Below, one piece after another: positions 44,195-51,808 of a DNA stretch of 64,000 nt (positions are counted from its first letter, which is position 1; each line of letters starts with the position of its first letter). Below the pieces are notes generated by a model. The model was not told the DNA's origin. It saw only the letters and a program-made list of their open reading frames with translations, and searched no databases. Position numbers and translations under genes: made by a program. The DNA comes from an uncultured Gemmatimonadota bacterium (GTDB lineage: Bacteria > Gemmatimonadota > Gemmatimonadetes > Gemmatimonadales > Gemmatimonadaceae), in the NCBI GenBank assembly GCA_902825965.1, contig CADEDA010000007.1, positions 1 to 64,000 on the forward strand, in the 5' to 3' direction.

Positions 44195-44568
44195 GGCGTG
44201 GCCGGACGGAGCCGCGTGTACGGGTAGCCGTTGCAGCCGGTTCGCGGCGTTTCCGGTTTGGCCGTGGTCACCGCCTCGGCCGACGCCGCATCAGGCTTGT
44301 CGTACGCGATGATGCAGTAAGCCCAGGTGTACGGCGGGCTGTCGAGCGGGATCCAGTCGATCCGCACCCAGCCGGCGGTCTGCGTGGAGTCCTCGGGGAT
44401 GCTGCGCCCGATGAGATACCGCGACGCGGCGTTCCAGCGGACGATCTGTGTGCGGGTGTAGGCGTCCTGCCGCCATTCACCGGGGCCGATCACGTGGCGG
44501 CTGCCGTAGTCATCGGTGAACTCGCCCGTGGGAAACGGGGGCGACGGCAGCGGCGCCCGGGTGAACAA
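44191..44568 (-). CDS. Conserved-type hypothetical protein ending in GCNGYPYTRL
   Basis: A 125-aa frame with a distinctive, protein-like pattern: 'GEFTDDYGSRHVIGPGEW', 'IVRWNAASRYLIGR', 'GWVRIDWIPLDSPPYTWAYC' and 'RTGCNGYPYTRL'. I associate this pattern with small exported proteins of unknown function. Here the frame starts at TTG 44568 right after an in-frame TGA, and no signal peptide is present. The N-terminus may therefore be truncated or the protein may have become cytosolic. Two Cys could pair. It is divergent from the asn leader region. Function unknown. Confidence 0.6.
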   Translation of the reverse strand: MFTRAPLPSPPFPTGEFTDDYGSRHVIGPGEWRQDAYTRTQIVRWNAASRYLIGRSIPEDSTQTAGWVRIDWIPLDSPPYTWAYCIIAYDKPDAASAEAVTTAKPETPRTGCNGYPYTRLRPATP

Positions 44569-44583
44569 TACTCAGCTTCGCGC

Positions 44584-44613
44584 TTGCCCCGCCGATACTG
44601 CTGGCATTAGCCT
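44584..44613 (+). promoter_or_regulatory. Candidate promoter of the asn leader-asnB operon
   Basis: TTGCCC (44584-44589) and TAGCCT (44608-44613) are separated by 18 bp. The predicted start, near 44620, lies three nt before the leader-peptide ATG, the same geometry as the strong promoter at 4191. The hexamers are only partial matches. Confidence 0.4.
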
Positions 44614-44622
44614 CCACTCATC

Positions 44623-44727
44623 ATGACCAGCGTCCGCCGCCGCAATCGCCTGCCGAACGTCGTTGCCGCCCGCAATCCGCGGAACGGCAACAACAATCGC
44701 GTGCACTCGTCGCGGACCGGCAACTAG
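44623..44727 (+). CDS. Putative asparagine-rich attenuation leader peptide of asnB
   Basis: A 34-aa ORF with 8 Asn and 8 Arg residues. The Asn codons are 8, 12, 18, 21, 23, 24, 25 and 34, so the centre reads Asn-Gly-Asn-Asn-Asn. It lies upstream of the asparagine synthetase gene and immediately before a strong intrinsic terminator, the classical layout of amino-acid leader peptides such as trpL and hisL. Low charged tRNA-Asn would stall ribosomes in the Asn cluster (44683-44697). No function for the peptide itself is expected. It also resembles no known RiPP precursor, although AsnB homologues exist as lasso cyclases; the downstream enzyme is clearly ordinary AsnB. Confidence 0.6.
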   Translation: MTSVRRRNRLPNVVAARNPRNGNNNRVHSSRTGN

Positions 44728-44806
44728 GCAACTCGCTCCAACGCCCTGTTCCCCACACCCGCGCCGAGTGCGCGGGTGTTCTGTTTTCGCCCCGCTCACT
44801 CGGCGC
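44700..44806 (+). promoter_or_regulatory. Putative asn transcription attenuator (alternative helices)
   Basis: Three helices compete. The terminator is 44755-44764 with 44770-44779. An antiterminator can form between 44700-44709, inside the leader ORF just after the Asn cluster, and 44765-44774 (ten pairs, one G-U). A further ten-pair perfect helix joins 44761-44770 to 44797-44806. Translation of the leader to its stop at 44727 would cover 44700-44709 and allow termination; stalling at Asn codons 21-23 would leave it free. Confidence 0.55.
44755..44789 (+). terminator. Intrinsic terminator between leader ORF and asnB
   Basis: A perfect 10-bp stem (ACACCCGCGC with GCGCGGGTGT), a 5-nt loop and a TCTGTTTTCG tail. 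It is the most convincing Rho-independent terminator in the window, and it sits inside the operon rather than after it. Confidence 0.85.
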
Positions 44807-44832
44807 TCCCCGTTCTCCCCAGGAGTCGTCCG

Positions 44833-46548
44833 ATGTGCTCAGTTCTCGGGATCTTCGATGCCAGGCCCGACGCCGACCTGCGCCCCCTGCGCGCGCAGGC
44901 ACTCTCGCGGTCGGCCATGCAGCGTCACCGCGGCCCCGATTGGTCCGGTGTACATGCCGACCGGCACGCGGTGCTGGTGCACGAGCGGCTGGCGATCGTG
45001 GACCCGGCGGGCGGGGCCCAGCCGCTGCGCTCGGCCGACGGGAGCCTCGTGCTCGCGGTGAACGGCGAGATCTACAATCATGGGATGTTGGAACGTGGAC
45101 TTGAGCAGGTGTACGCGTTTCAGACCAAGTCGGACTGTGAGGTGATCAACGCGTTGTACCGCGAATCGGCGCTGGACACACGCGCGTTCACGGCTGCGCT
45201 GCAGCGAGTGAACGGCATCTTCGCGTTCGCGCTCTGGGACGCGGCCCAGGACCGGTACGTGATCGCCCGCGATCCCATCGGTGTGTGCCCGCTCTACTGG
45301 GGCCACGACGCCGAGGGGCGCCTGTGGGTGAGTTCGGAGATGAAGCCGCTGGTGGGAACCTGCGCGGACGTCGCGCAGTTCTCGCCCGGGTGCTGGTACG
45401 ACGGCGCGACGGGCCAACTGCACCGCTACTACGAGCGCCCCTGGCGCGACTACGCGGCCACCGAGGGAGTGCCCGCCGATCCCGCCGCGATCCGTGCGGC
45501 GTTCGAGGCCGCCGTGCATCGGCAACTCATGAGTGACGTGCCCTACGGGGTGCTGCTCTCGGGCGGCCTCGACTCGTCGATCGTCGCGGCGGTGGCGGCG
45601 CGGTTCGCGCGGCGGCGCATCGAGGACGGCGACCGCACCGAGGCCTGGTGGCCGCGCCTGCATTCGTTCGCGATCGGCCTGCCGGGCTCGCCGGACCTCG
45701 CAGCGGCCGAGGTGGCGGCGCAGGCGATCGGGACGGTGCACCACGGGTACACGTACACGTTCGAGGAGGGGCTCGACGCGATCCCCGACGTGATCCGGCA
45801 CGTGGAGACCTATGACGTGACCACCATCCGCGCCTCCACCCCCATGTACCTGCTGGCGCGCCGCATCAAGGCGATGGGCGTGAAGATGGTGCTGTCGGGT
45901 GAGGGCAGTGACGAGGTGTTCGGCGGCTACCTGTACTTCCACAAGGCGCCGAACGCCCGCGAGTTCCACGAGGAGACGGTGCGCAAACTCGACGCGCTGC
46001 ACACGTACGACTGCCTGCGCGCGAACAAGTCGATGATGGCCTGGGGCGTGGAGCCGCGGGTGCCGTTCCTCGACACGGAGTTCCTCGATGTGGCGATGCG
46101 GGTGGACGCGCGTGCCAAGATGGTCGGCGCGTCAGGCGAAGGTGCGCGGCGGATCGAGAAGGCGCTGCTGCGCGAGGCCTTCGTCGGCTACCTGCCGGAC
46201 GAGATCCTGTGGCGGCAGAAGGAGCAGTTCAGCGACGGCGTGGGCTACGGCTGGATCGACGGGCTCAAGGCCCACGCCGCGCGCGAGGTGAGCGATGCCC
46301 AGCTCGCCGCGGCGGCGGAGCGGTTCGCGGTCAATCCGCCGCAGACCAAGGAGGCCTACCTCTACCGCGCGATCTTCGACGGCCTGTTCCCCGGGCGGGC
46401 CTGTGCGGAGACGGTGCCCGGCGGGAAGTCGATCGCCTGCTCGTCGCCGGCGGCGATCGCGTGGGATGCGGCGTTCGCCGCGGCCGCGGATCCCTCGGGG
46501 CGGGCGGTGGCGGGTGTGCACCACGCGCCCACGGCGCGTCAGCGTTAG
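44833..46548 (+). CDS. asnB: Asparagine synthetase B, glutamine-hydrolysing
   Basis: AsnB makes asparagine from aspartate, ATP and glutamine. The 571-aa protein begins Met-Cys: C2 is the glutaminase nucleophile. The N-terminal amidotransferase domain has 'RHRGPDWSGV', 'HERLAIVDPAGGAQPL' and 'NGEIYNH'. The synthetase domain has PP-loop SGGLDSS (243-249), 'ETYDVTTIRASTPMYLLAR', 'VLSGEGSDEVFGGYLYFHKAPN' and 'EPRVPFLDTEFLDVAMR'. Its C-terminus, 'DPSGRAVAGVHH', is very close in pattern to E. coli AsnB. AGGAG (44821-44825) lies 7 nt before ATG 44833. Likely regulated by the upstream leader and terminator. Confidence 0.97.
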   Translation: MCSVLGIFDARPDADLRPLRAQALSRSAMQRHRGPDWSGVHADRHAVLVHERLAIVDPAGGAQPLRSADGSLVLAVNGEIYNHGMLERGLEQVYAFQTKSDCEVINALYRESALDTRAFTAALQRVNGIFAFALWDAAQDRYVIARDPIGVCPLYWGHDAEGRLWVSSEMKPLVGTCADVAQFSPGCWYDGATGQLHRYYERPWRDYAATEGVPADPAAIRAAFEAAVHRQLMSDVPYGVLLSGGLDSSIVAAVAARFARRRIEDGDRTEAWWPRLHSFAIGLPGSPDLAAAEVAAQAIGTVHHGYTYTFEEGLDAIPDVIRHVETYDVTTIRASTPMYLLARRIKAMGVKMVLSGEGSDEVFGGYLYFHKAPNAREFHEETVRKLDALHTYDCLRANKSMMAWGVEPRVPFLDTEFLDVAMRVDARAKMVGASGEGARRIEKALLREAFVGYLPDEILWRQKEQFSDGVGYGWIDGLKAHAAREVSDAQLAAAAERFAVNPPQTKEAYLYRAIFDGLFPGRACAETVPGGKSIACSSPAAIAWDAAFAAAADPSGRAVAGVHHAPTARQR

Positions 46549-46650
46549 GTCAGCGTTCGCGGGAACGCGGGTGATCCGGCGCCTTGGGCGTGACCGGCGG
46601 AGTGGCTGACGAGGTACGCATCACGTTCGACTCCCCCCACCCGTGTGCGC

Positions 46651-47136
46651 ATGCCTCCCAGGTTCACGACCCGAGTCTTCCGCGCCGCGTTGCTCTGCGG
46701 CATCGCCGACGCCGTGTGGGCGATGGCGCTCACCGTGGAGGCGGGACGGCCGCCCTTGGGCGTGTGGCGCAACGTCGCCAGCGTCGCACTGGGCGCGGAG
46801 TCTACACCGGCGGGGGGCGCGGGCATCGCGATCGGCCTGCTGCTGCACTTCGCCGTCGCCACCGCGTGGGCGACGGTGTTCGCGAGCGTGGAGTCGGGCT
46901 GGCCGCGGCTGCGCCGGTTCATCGCCCGGCCGAGCGGCGTGGCCGTGGTCGCGGCGATCTACGGACCGCTGGTCTGGGTGCTGATGTCGGCTGTGGTGAT
47001 CCCGGCGATGACCGGCAACATGCTGGTGGTGAGTCCCCGCTGGTTCCTGCAGCTGGCCGGGCACGCGATCTTCGTGGGGCTCCCCATCGTGCTCGGCGCG
47101 CGTGGGTTTTCGGGGGGTCCGGTGTCAAAGGAGTAA
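46651..47136 (+). CDS. Four-helix membrane protein of unknown function
   Basis: A 161-aa integral membrane protein with about four TM segments: 'ALLCGIADAVWAMALTVEAG', 'AGGAGIAIGLLLHFAVATAWATVF', 'GVAVVAAIYGPLVWVLMSAVVIP' and 'FLQLAGHAIFVGLPIVLG'. The 'PPLGVWRNVASVALGAES' loop is a pattern shared by small bacterial membrane proteins of the DUF1440-like type, without known role. Start at ATG 46651; GTG 46645 is possible. No ribosome site is evident. Its last codons overlap no gene, and the ECF sigma gene begins 17 nt later, so they may be co-transcribed. Confidence 0.7.
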   Translation: MPPRFTTRVFRAALLCGIADAVWAMALTVEAGRPPLGVWRNVASVALGAESTPAGGAGIAIGLLLHFAVATAWATVFASVESGWPRLRRFIARPSGVAVVAAIYGPLVWVLMSAVVIPAMTGNMLVVSPRWFLQLAGHAIFVGLPIVLGARGFSGGPVSKE

Positions 47137-47153
47137 CCCCTCCTCGGTCGGCG

Positions 47154-47687
47154 ATGACACAAGCTCCCAGCGAAGCGCAACTCACGGCGGTCTACCACGA
47201 AACCGTGGTGGCCCTGTACGGGTTCGTGTCGCGGCGCTGCGGTGGCGAGCGGCAACTGGCCGAGGACATCACGCAGGAGACCTGGCTGCGCGCGGTGCGC
47301 GAGTGGCATCGCACGGGACTGCCCGAGTCCCCGATCGCCTGGCTGACGACGGTGAGCCGGAACCTGCTGCTGAACCAGCTCCGGGTGCGGCCGACGCTGG
47401 CACTCGACGACGTGCCGCCCGAGCGGATCGTCGCGGCGCTGGAGCAGGAATCCTCCGACGAGACCGCCGAGATCGCCGGTGCCGTGACGACGGCACTGAT
47501 GCGACTGCCGCGCGAGGAGGCGCAGCTGCTCGAGGCGTTCCACTTCGAGCGCACGCGGGTCGCGCGCCTCGCGGAGCTGCTGGGGACCACCGAACGCGCG
47601 GTCGAGGGCCGCCTGCGCCGTGCGCGCGAACGCCTGCGCCGCGAACTCCAGACCATTCTGCCATCCATCGAAGGAGGACTGCCATGA
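47154..47687 (+). CDS. ECF-type RNA polymerase sigma factor
   Basis: A 177-aa sigma-70-family factor of the ECF group. Region 2 lies at about 14-80 ('LYGFVSRRCGGERQLAEDITQETWLRAVREW', 'WLTTVSRNLLLNQLR'). Region 4 lies at about 115-170 ('LMRLPREEAQLLEAFHFERTRVARLAELLGTTERAVEGRLRRARERLRREL'), with the helix-turn-helix. It directs transcription of a stress or envelope regulon. It starts at ATG 47154; the frame is open upstream, but conservation begins here. It is coupled to the next gene by ATGATG overlap, the position normally held by an anti-sigma factor. Confidence 0.88.
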   Translation: MTQAPSEAQLTAVYHETVVALYGFVSRRCGGERQLAEDITQETWLRAVREWHRTGLPESPIAWLTTVSRNLLLNQLRVRPTLALDDVPPERIVAALEQESSDETAEIAGAVTTALMRLPREEAQLLEAFHFERTRVARLAELLGTTERAVEGRLRRARERLRRELQTILPSIEGGLP

Positions 47688-48655
47688 TGTCGTCCGAGGA
47701 CCGTCACACCCCGCGCGCGGAGTTCATCGCGGCGCTGGAGCAGGACCTGTTGCGCGCCCACCGGGCCTTGGCGCCGCAGGCGCTCTCGCTCACGCGGTCC
47801 GCGGCGCGGGAACCCGCGGCGCTGCGGCACCCGAGGGCCTGGGGACGGCGCGCCCGCGGTGCGGCGCTGCTGGCCATTGGACTAGTGCTGGGGGTGGGCA
47901 CGCAGATCGCCTCCGCCCAGGTGCAGGGGGCCAAGGAGCGCAGCGAGTACGAGCGCGAACGCCGGACGGAGCGTGAGTTGGCGGCGATGCGGCTCAAGCT
48001 CGCGCGGGAGGCCGCGACGAAGGCGCAGCAGGACTACGCAGCGGGCGCGATCAGCCGCCAGGCGCTGCTCACGGCCGAGACGGAGGTGAAGGTGAGCGAG
48101 TTGGCCATCCTGAAGCTCGAGCTCGAGCTGGAGGAGATCCGCAGCACGTCCAAGGCACCGCGCGATGAGCTCTGGGCGCCGAAGGTGCAGGGGCGGGACT
48201 TCGTGCGGGAGCGGTTGCAGGTGGAGGCCGCCGCCGCGCAGGAGCGGATGAAGTCGGCGGAGGACCGCGCGAAGGTGGCGGAGGAACGCCGCGCGGTGGG
48301 GGCGGAGGTGGAGACGGAGCTGGTGCAGACGCAGCGCGACCTGCTGGAGGCGCGGCGGGAGTTCGAGCTGCAGGCGATGAAGATGCGGCTGCGCGAGGAA
48401 GCCGTCGCCAAGGAGCTGCCGTCCGAGGAGGTGGTGAAGCGCTCGCGCCGGATCGAGGCCGAGGCGGCGGTGCGCCGGGCGCGCCAGCGGCTGGAGATGG
48501 CGAGCCGGCGGCTCGAGACGGTGAAGCAGCGGGTGAAGGGTGGCATGGCGGTGCTGCTGGACGAGAAGCGGGCCGAACTCGAGGTGTTGGAGAGCCAGGC
48601 AGAGCTCGAAGCGGCCTCGCGCACGCTGGCGGCACTGCCGCGCCCGGAGGAGTGA
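47684..48655 (+). CDS. Single-pass membrane coiled-coil protein, putative anti-sigma partner
   Basis: A 323-aa protein overlapping the sigma gene by 4 nt, with a strong AAGGAGG ribosome site. Residues 1-55 are cytoplasmic and could hold the sigma-binding segment. One TM helix at about 58-77 ('ARGAALLAIGLVLGVGTQIASAQ') is followed by an almost entirely helical, Glu/Arg/Ala-rich domain (about 85-320), best described as coiled coil. The 'LLTAETEVKVSELAILKLELELEEI' segment recalls TolC-family coiled coils. No zinc (HxxxCxxC) anti-sigma motif is present. Role as anti-sigma factor is inferred from position only. Confidence 0.72.
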   Translation: MMSSEDRHTPRAEFIAALEQDLLRAHRALAPQALSLTRSAAREPAALRHPRAWGRRARGAALLAIGLVLGVGTQIASAQVQGAKERSEYERERRTERELAAMRLKLAREAATKAQQDYAAGAISRQALLTAETEVKVSELAILKLELELEEIRSTSKAPRDELWAPKVQGRDFVRERLQVEAAAAQERMKSAEDRAKVAEERRAVGAEVETELVQTQRDLLEARREFELQAMKMRLREEAVAKELPSEEVVKRSRRIEAEAAVRRARQRLEMASRRLETVKQRVKGGMAVLLDEKRAELEVLESQAELEAASRTLAALPRPEE

Positions 48656-48766
48656 GTCACCAGCCCTGCGCACGCCCGACGGCGTCCGCGCGCGGTTGCC
48701 GTCGGCGTGCGTACGGCTCGCACCGGTGCCGAATCCCGCGTGTTCGGGGAGCCGTCATGTTCACGC

Positions 48767-50239
48767 ATGATGACTTCCCGCTGGTCCCTGAGCTCTGCGC
48801 TGCTCCTGGCGGCGACCGCGGCGCTGGCCGCACCCACTGACGCCCGCGGCCAGGCGGCCGCGACCTGCGCGCTGACGCTCGATTCACTCGATGCCAAGCT
48901 CCGGCAGCACTACGCCGGGTTCCTGCTCGAGGTGCGCGGTGCGAGGCGCAGCAGCTATGACTCGCTGCGCGCCGCCGCGGCGGCCGATGCGGCCGCACAG
49001 CCGCTCGAGCGCTGTTTCCCGACACTGCAGCGATTCGTGCAGTGGTTCGACGATCCGCATCTGTTCGTCTTCCAGAGCCAGGCGTTCGACTCGCTCGGCG
49101 CGTCCGCCCGGCGCGCGAGCATGCGTCGGTTGCCGATCGACGAGGCCGCCGCACGCCGCGCACTCGATGCACGTGCGGCCGCGCGCGATCCCATCGAAGG
49201 CATCTGGTACGACGGCGCCTCGCGGTACGCCGTGTTGCCCGACCCGGAGGCCAGCGGCCCGGCGGCGGCGCGACGCTTCGTGGCCGTGCTGCTCGCTGCG
49301 GACACGGCGGGCTGGAGCGCGGGCGATGTGCGCGCGCGCTTCGCGCGCCGTGCGGATGGCGGGTACGACGCGCTGGTGTTGACGCGCAACCACACCGAGC
49401 TGCAGTTGCAGGCGAGCATCCACCGCGGCGTATTGCTGCGACTCTCGCCGGGCATGTGGGGCAAGGCGTATCCCGTCACCGCAGCAGAGGCGGGCAGCAT
49501 CGACCCGGTCGACGTACGTCGGCCGCGCGTGGTGCTGCGCGAGCGTTCGGTGGTCGTGGCGCTGCCGTCGCACGACCCGCGGCACATGCGCCTGCTCGAC
49601 AGTCTGGTGCTCGCGGCCGACAGCGCGATCCGTGCGCGGGGCCTGCTGGTGATCGACCTGCGTGGCAACGAGGGCGGCGGGTCGCTGATGTCGCGGGCCC
49701 TGCATCCGTACGTGAGCACGCGCGAGCGCCGGAGCACCCCGTACGATTCGGGCGCGGCGGTGATGCTCGCGTCGTCGGCCCAGATCGCCTACGCCAAACG
49801 CGCCTTCGGGCCCGACACGAGCCGCTTCGTGCGCGCTTTGGTCGCGCGGATGGAAGCGAACCCCGGTGCGCTGGTGCCGCTCGAGGACCCGCCGTCGACA
49901 CCTGCACCCGATGCCTCGTACGACGGCAACTGGCGTGTGGCGGTGCTCACGGACCGCGGCACGGTGAGTGCCGCCGAGGTGCTGGTGCTGCGGGCGCTGC
50001 GCAGCACGCGCGCCGTGGTGATCGGTGAGCCCACGGCCGGTGCGCTGGACTACCAGAGCACACAGATCGTCGGGCTGGGCACGGGCGATCGGCGCTGGGC
50101 GCTGGGCTACCCGACCATCGCCGCACACGCCGATCTGCCGGCGCGCGGGATGCGCGGCAAGGGGATCGCGCCGAGCATCCGGCTCGACTGGAGCGCGGTG
50201 ACGGACGCGTACGCCGAGGTCGAGCGATTGATGCGCTGA
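48767..50239 (+). CDS. Secreted S41-family (C-terminal processing-like) peptidase
   Basis: A 490-aa exported protein with signal peptide 'SSALLLAATAALAAPTDARGQ'. The C-terminal half carries the S41 core: 'GLLVIDLRGNEGGGSLMS', 'VAVLTDRGTVSAAEVLVLRALRS' with catalytic S401, and 'VIGEPTAGALDY'. The usual Lys of CtpA-type enzymes is not obvious, so it may belong to the tricorn-like subgroup using another base. No PDZ domain is recognisable. Start at ATG 48767 (ATGATG); codons upstream are not signal-like. Substrate unknown. Confidence 0.82.
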   Translation: MMTSRWSLSSALLLAATAALAAPTDARGQAAATCALTLDSLDAKLRQHYAGFLLEVRGARRSSYDSLRAAAAADAAAQPLERCFPTLQRFVQWFDDPHLFVFQSQAFDSLGASARRASMRRLPIDEAAARRALDARAAARDPIEGIWYDGASRYAVLPDPEASGPAAARRFVAVLLAADTAGWSAGDVRARFARRADGGYDALVLTRNHTELQLQASIHRGVLLRLSPGMWGKAYPVTAAEAGSIDPVDVRRPRVVLRERSVVVALPSHDPRHMRLLDSLVLAADSAIRARGLLVIDLRGNEGGGSLMSRALHPYVSTRERRSTPYDSGAAVMLASSAQIAYAKRAFGPDTSRFVRALVARMEANPGALVPLEDPPSTPAPDASYDGNWRVAVLTDRGTVSAAEVLVLRALRSTRAVVIGEPTAGALDYQSTQIVGLGTGDRRWALGYPTIAAHADLPARGMRGKGIAPSIRLDWSAVTDAYAEVERLMR

Positions 50240-50241
50240 GC

Positions 50242-50294
50242 GGAATGGCCCCCAGCGGGCGAAGCCAATGGCCCTATTGGCCGAGGGGCCATTG
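50242..50294. promoter_or_regulatory. Cluster of inverted AATGGCC repeats, putative MocR operator
   Basis: AATGGCC occurs at 50244-50250 and 50267-50273, and CAATGGCCC (50266-50274) is inverted as GGGCCATTG (50286-50294). CCAAT...ATTGG (50265-50280) forms a second dyad. MocR-type regulators bind such spaced repeats at their own promoters. TACGCT (50298-50303), five nt before the ATG, may be the -10. Confidence 0.5.
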
Positions 50295-50308
50295 TCGTAC
50301 GCTTGGGT

Positions 50309-51808
50309 ATGCCTCGTACCCGTCGCGCCGCCACCGCGCCACCGATCGCGCTCCCGCTCGCACCTGAGCGGGCGGACCTGCCGCTCTACGTGCAGCTGTA
50401 CCAGCAGCTGCGTGAGCACATCCTGAGCGGTGTGCTGCCCGAGGGTGCGACGCTGCCCTCGGCCCGCACCATGGCCGCTGACCTGCGGTTGTCGCGGAAC
50501 ACCATCGACACGGCGGTTGGGCTGCTGGCGGCCGATGGCTTCGTGCAGCGGCGGGTCGGTGCCGGCACCATCGTCGCGGATACGGAGCGTCTCTCGCCGC
50601 GGAGCACACGTCCGGGCCGCAACGAGCCTGGTGTGGCGACGACCGTCTCGCCTGAGGCGCGCCTTTCGAGGCGGGGCCTCCGGCTCGCGGCCTGCGGCGA
50701 CGCCGAGCGCGAGGCCGATCGGCGTGGCCTGCCGACGACGGTGGACGTGTTGGGATTCCCCACGATGGAGTGGAATCGCGTACTCGCGCGGGCGCTGCGC
50801 GAGCGCGGGCCCCGCGTGCTGCAGTCGGCGGATCCGCAGGGTGACCGGGCGCTCCGCCGGGCCATCAGCGAACACGTGCGGCTCGCGCGCGGCGTGCGCT
50901 GCACGCCGGAGCAGGTGTTGATCGTGAACAGCACGCAGCAGGCGCTGGACCTCATCGGGCGATTGCTGCTCGACTCGGGTGACCGCGTGCTGTTGGAGGA
51001 TCCCGGGTACCCGAGTGCGCGCATGGCGTTCGAGGCGGCCGGCGCGACGCTGGGCTTCCTCCCGGTGGACCGGTTCGGTGCGGTCACGGACCGGCTGGCC
51101 GAACACGAGGACGCGCGCCTCCTGTACGTCACGCCCTCGCACCAGTTCCCGCTGGGCGTGACACTCTCGCTCAAGCGCCGCGCCGCGGCACTCGAGTGGG
51201 CACGTGCGCGCGAGGCGTGGATCGTGGAGGATGACTACGACAGCGAGTTCCGCTACGACGGCCAGTCGATCGCGGCGTTGCAGGGCATCGACCGCGACGG
51301 CCGTGTGCTGTACATCGGGACGTTCAACAAGGTGCTGTTCCCGGGCATGCGCCTCGCGTACCTGATCCTGCCGCCCGCGCTGGTGGAGCCGTTCGTGAGT
51401 GCTCGCCGCCTGAGTGACGGCGGCTCGTCGTCCGTGCCGCAGGCGGCGCTGGCGGCGTTCATCCGCTCGGGGCAGTTCGCGGCGTACCTGCGGCGCACGC
51501 GCGCGCTCTACTCCGAGCGCCGTGATGCACTCGTGGCGCGGCTCGAGGCGCTGGCGCCCGCGGTACGGGTGGGCGCCAGCGACACGGGCTTGCATCTGGT
51601 GGCCCTGCTCGACGCCGACGTGGACGACACGGCGTTGGCCGCCGCCGCCGCCGGATCGGGCGTGGGCGTCGCGGCGCTGTCCACCTACTACGCCGGCGGA
51701 GCAGGCCAGCGCGGGCTCCTGCTCACGTTCGGCGCAGCGACACCGGCGGCGATCGAGGCGAGCATGGATGCCCTGGAGCCCTTGCTCAGGCGCGCGTCCA
51801 GTCCATGA
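50309..51808 (+). CDS. MocR/GntR-family transcription regulator with aminotransferase-like domain
   Basis: A 499-aa fusion of a GntR winged helix (about 23-95, 'LPLYVQLYQQLREHILSGVLPEGATLPSARTMAADLRLSRNTIDTAVGLL') and a fold-type I PLP domain. The PLP lysine is K341 in 'GTFNKVLFPGMRL'; D308-D309-Y follows the pyridine-binding strand and 'EDPGYPSARMA' is typical. Family members such as PdxR and GabR sense PLP or amino-acid adducts and control adjacent genes. No divergent target gene is next to it, so it may regulate itself and distant genes. Its 3' end overlaps the convergent DUF1579-like gene by 23 nt. Confidence 0.92.
   Translation: MPRTRRAATAPPIALPLAPERADLPLYVQLYQQLREHILSGVLPEGATLPSARTMAADLRLSRNTIDTAVGLLAADGFVQRRVGAGTIVADTERLSPRSTRPGRNEPGVATTVSPEARLSRRGLRLAACGDAEREADRRGLPTTVDVLGFPTMEWNRVLARALRERGPRVLQSADPQGDRALRRAISEHVRLARGVRCTPEQVLIVNSTQQALDLIGRLLLDSGDRVLLEDPGYPSARMAFEAAGATLGFLPVDRFGAVTDRLAEHEDARLLYVTPSHQFPLGVTLSLKRRAAALEWARAREAWIVEDDYDSEFRYDGQSIAALQGIDRDGRVLYIGTFNKVLFPGMRLAYLILPPALVEPFVSARRLSDGGSSSVPQAALAAFIRSGQFAAYLRRTRALYSERRDALVARLEALAPAVRVGASDTGLHLVALLDADVDDTALAAAAAGSGVGVAALSTYYAGGAGQRGLLLTFGAATPAAIEASMDALEPLLRRASSP

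Noticed and set aside
44623-46548. A lasso-peptide cluster: short Asn/Arg-rich precursor followed by an asparagine-synthetase homologue
   Set aside because: The enzyme matches ordinary AsnB end to end with an intact glutaminase Cys2, no B-protein protease or transporter is nearby, and the terminator between the two fits attenuation better.
48884-51595. 903-residue minus-strand frame opposite the S41 peptidase and MocR genes
   Set aside because: It covers two well-supported genes and has only composition-driven sequence.
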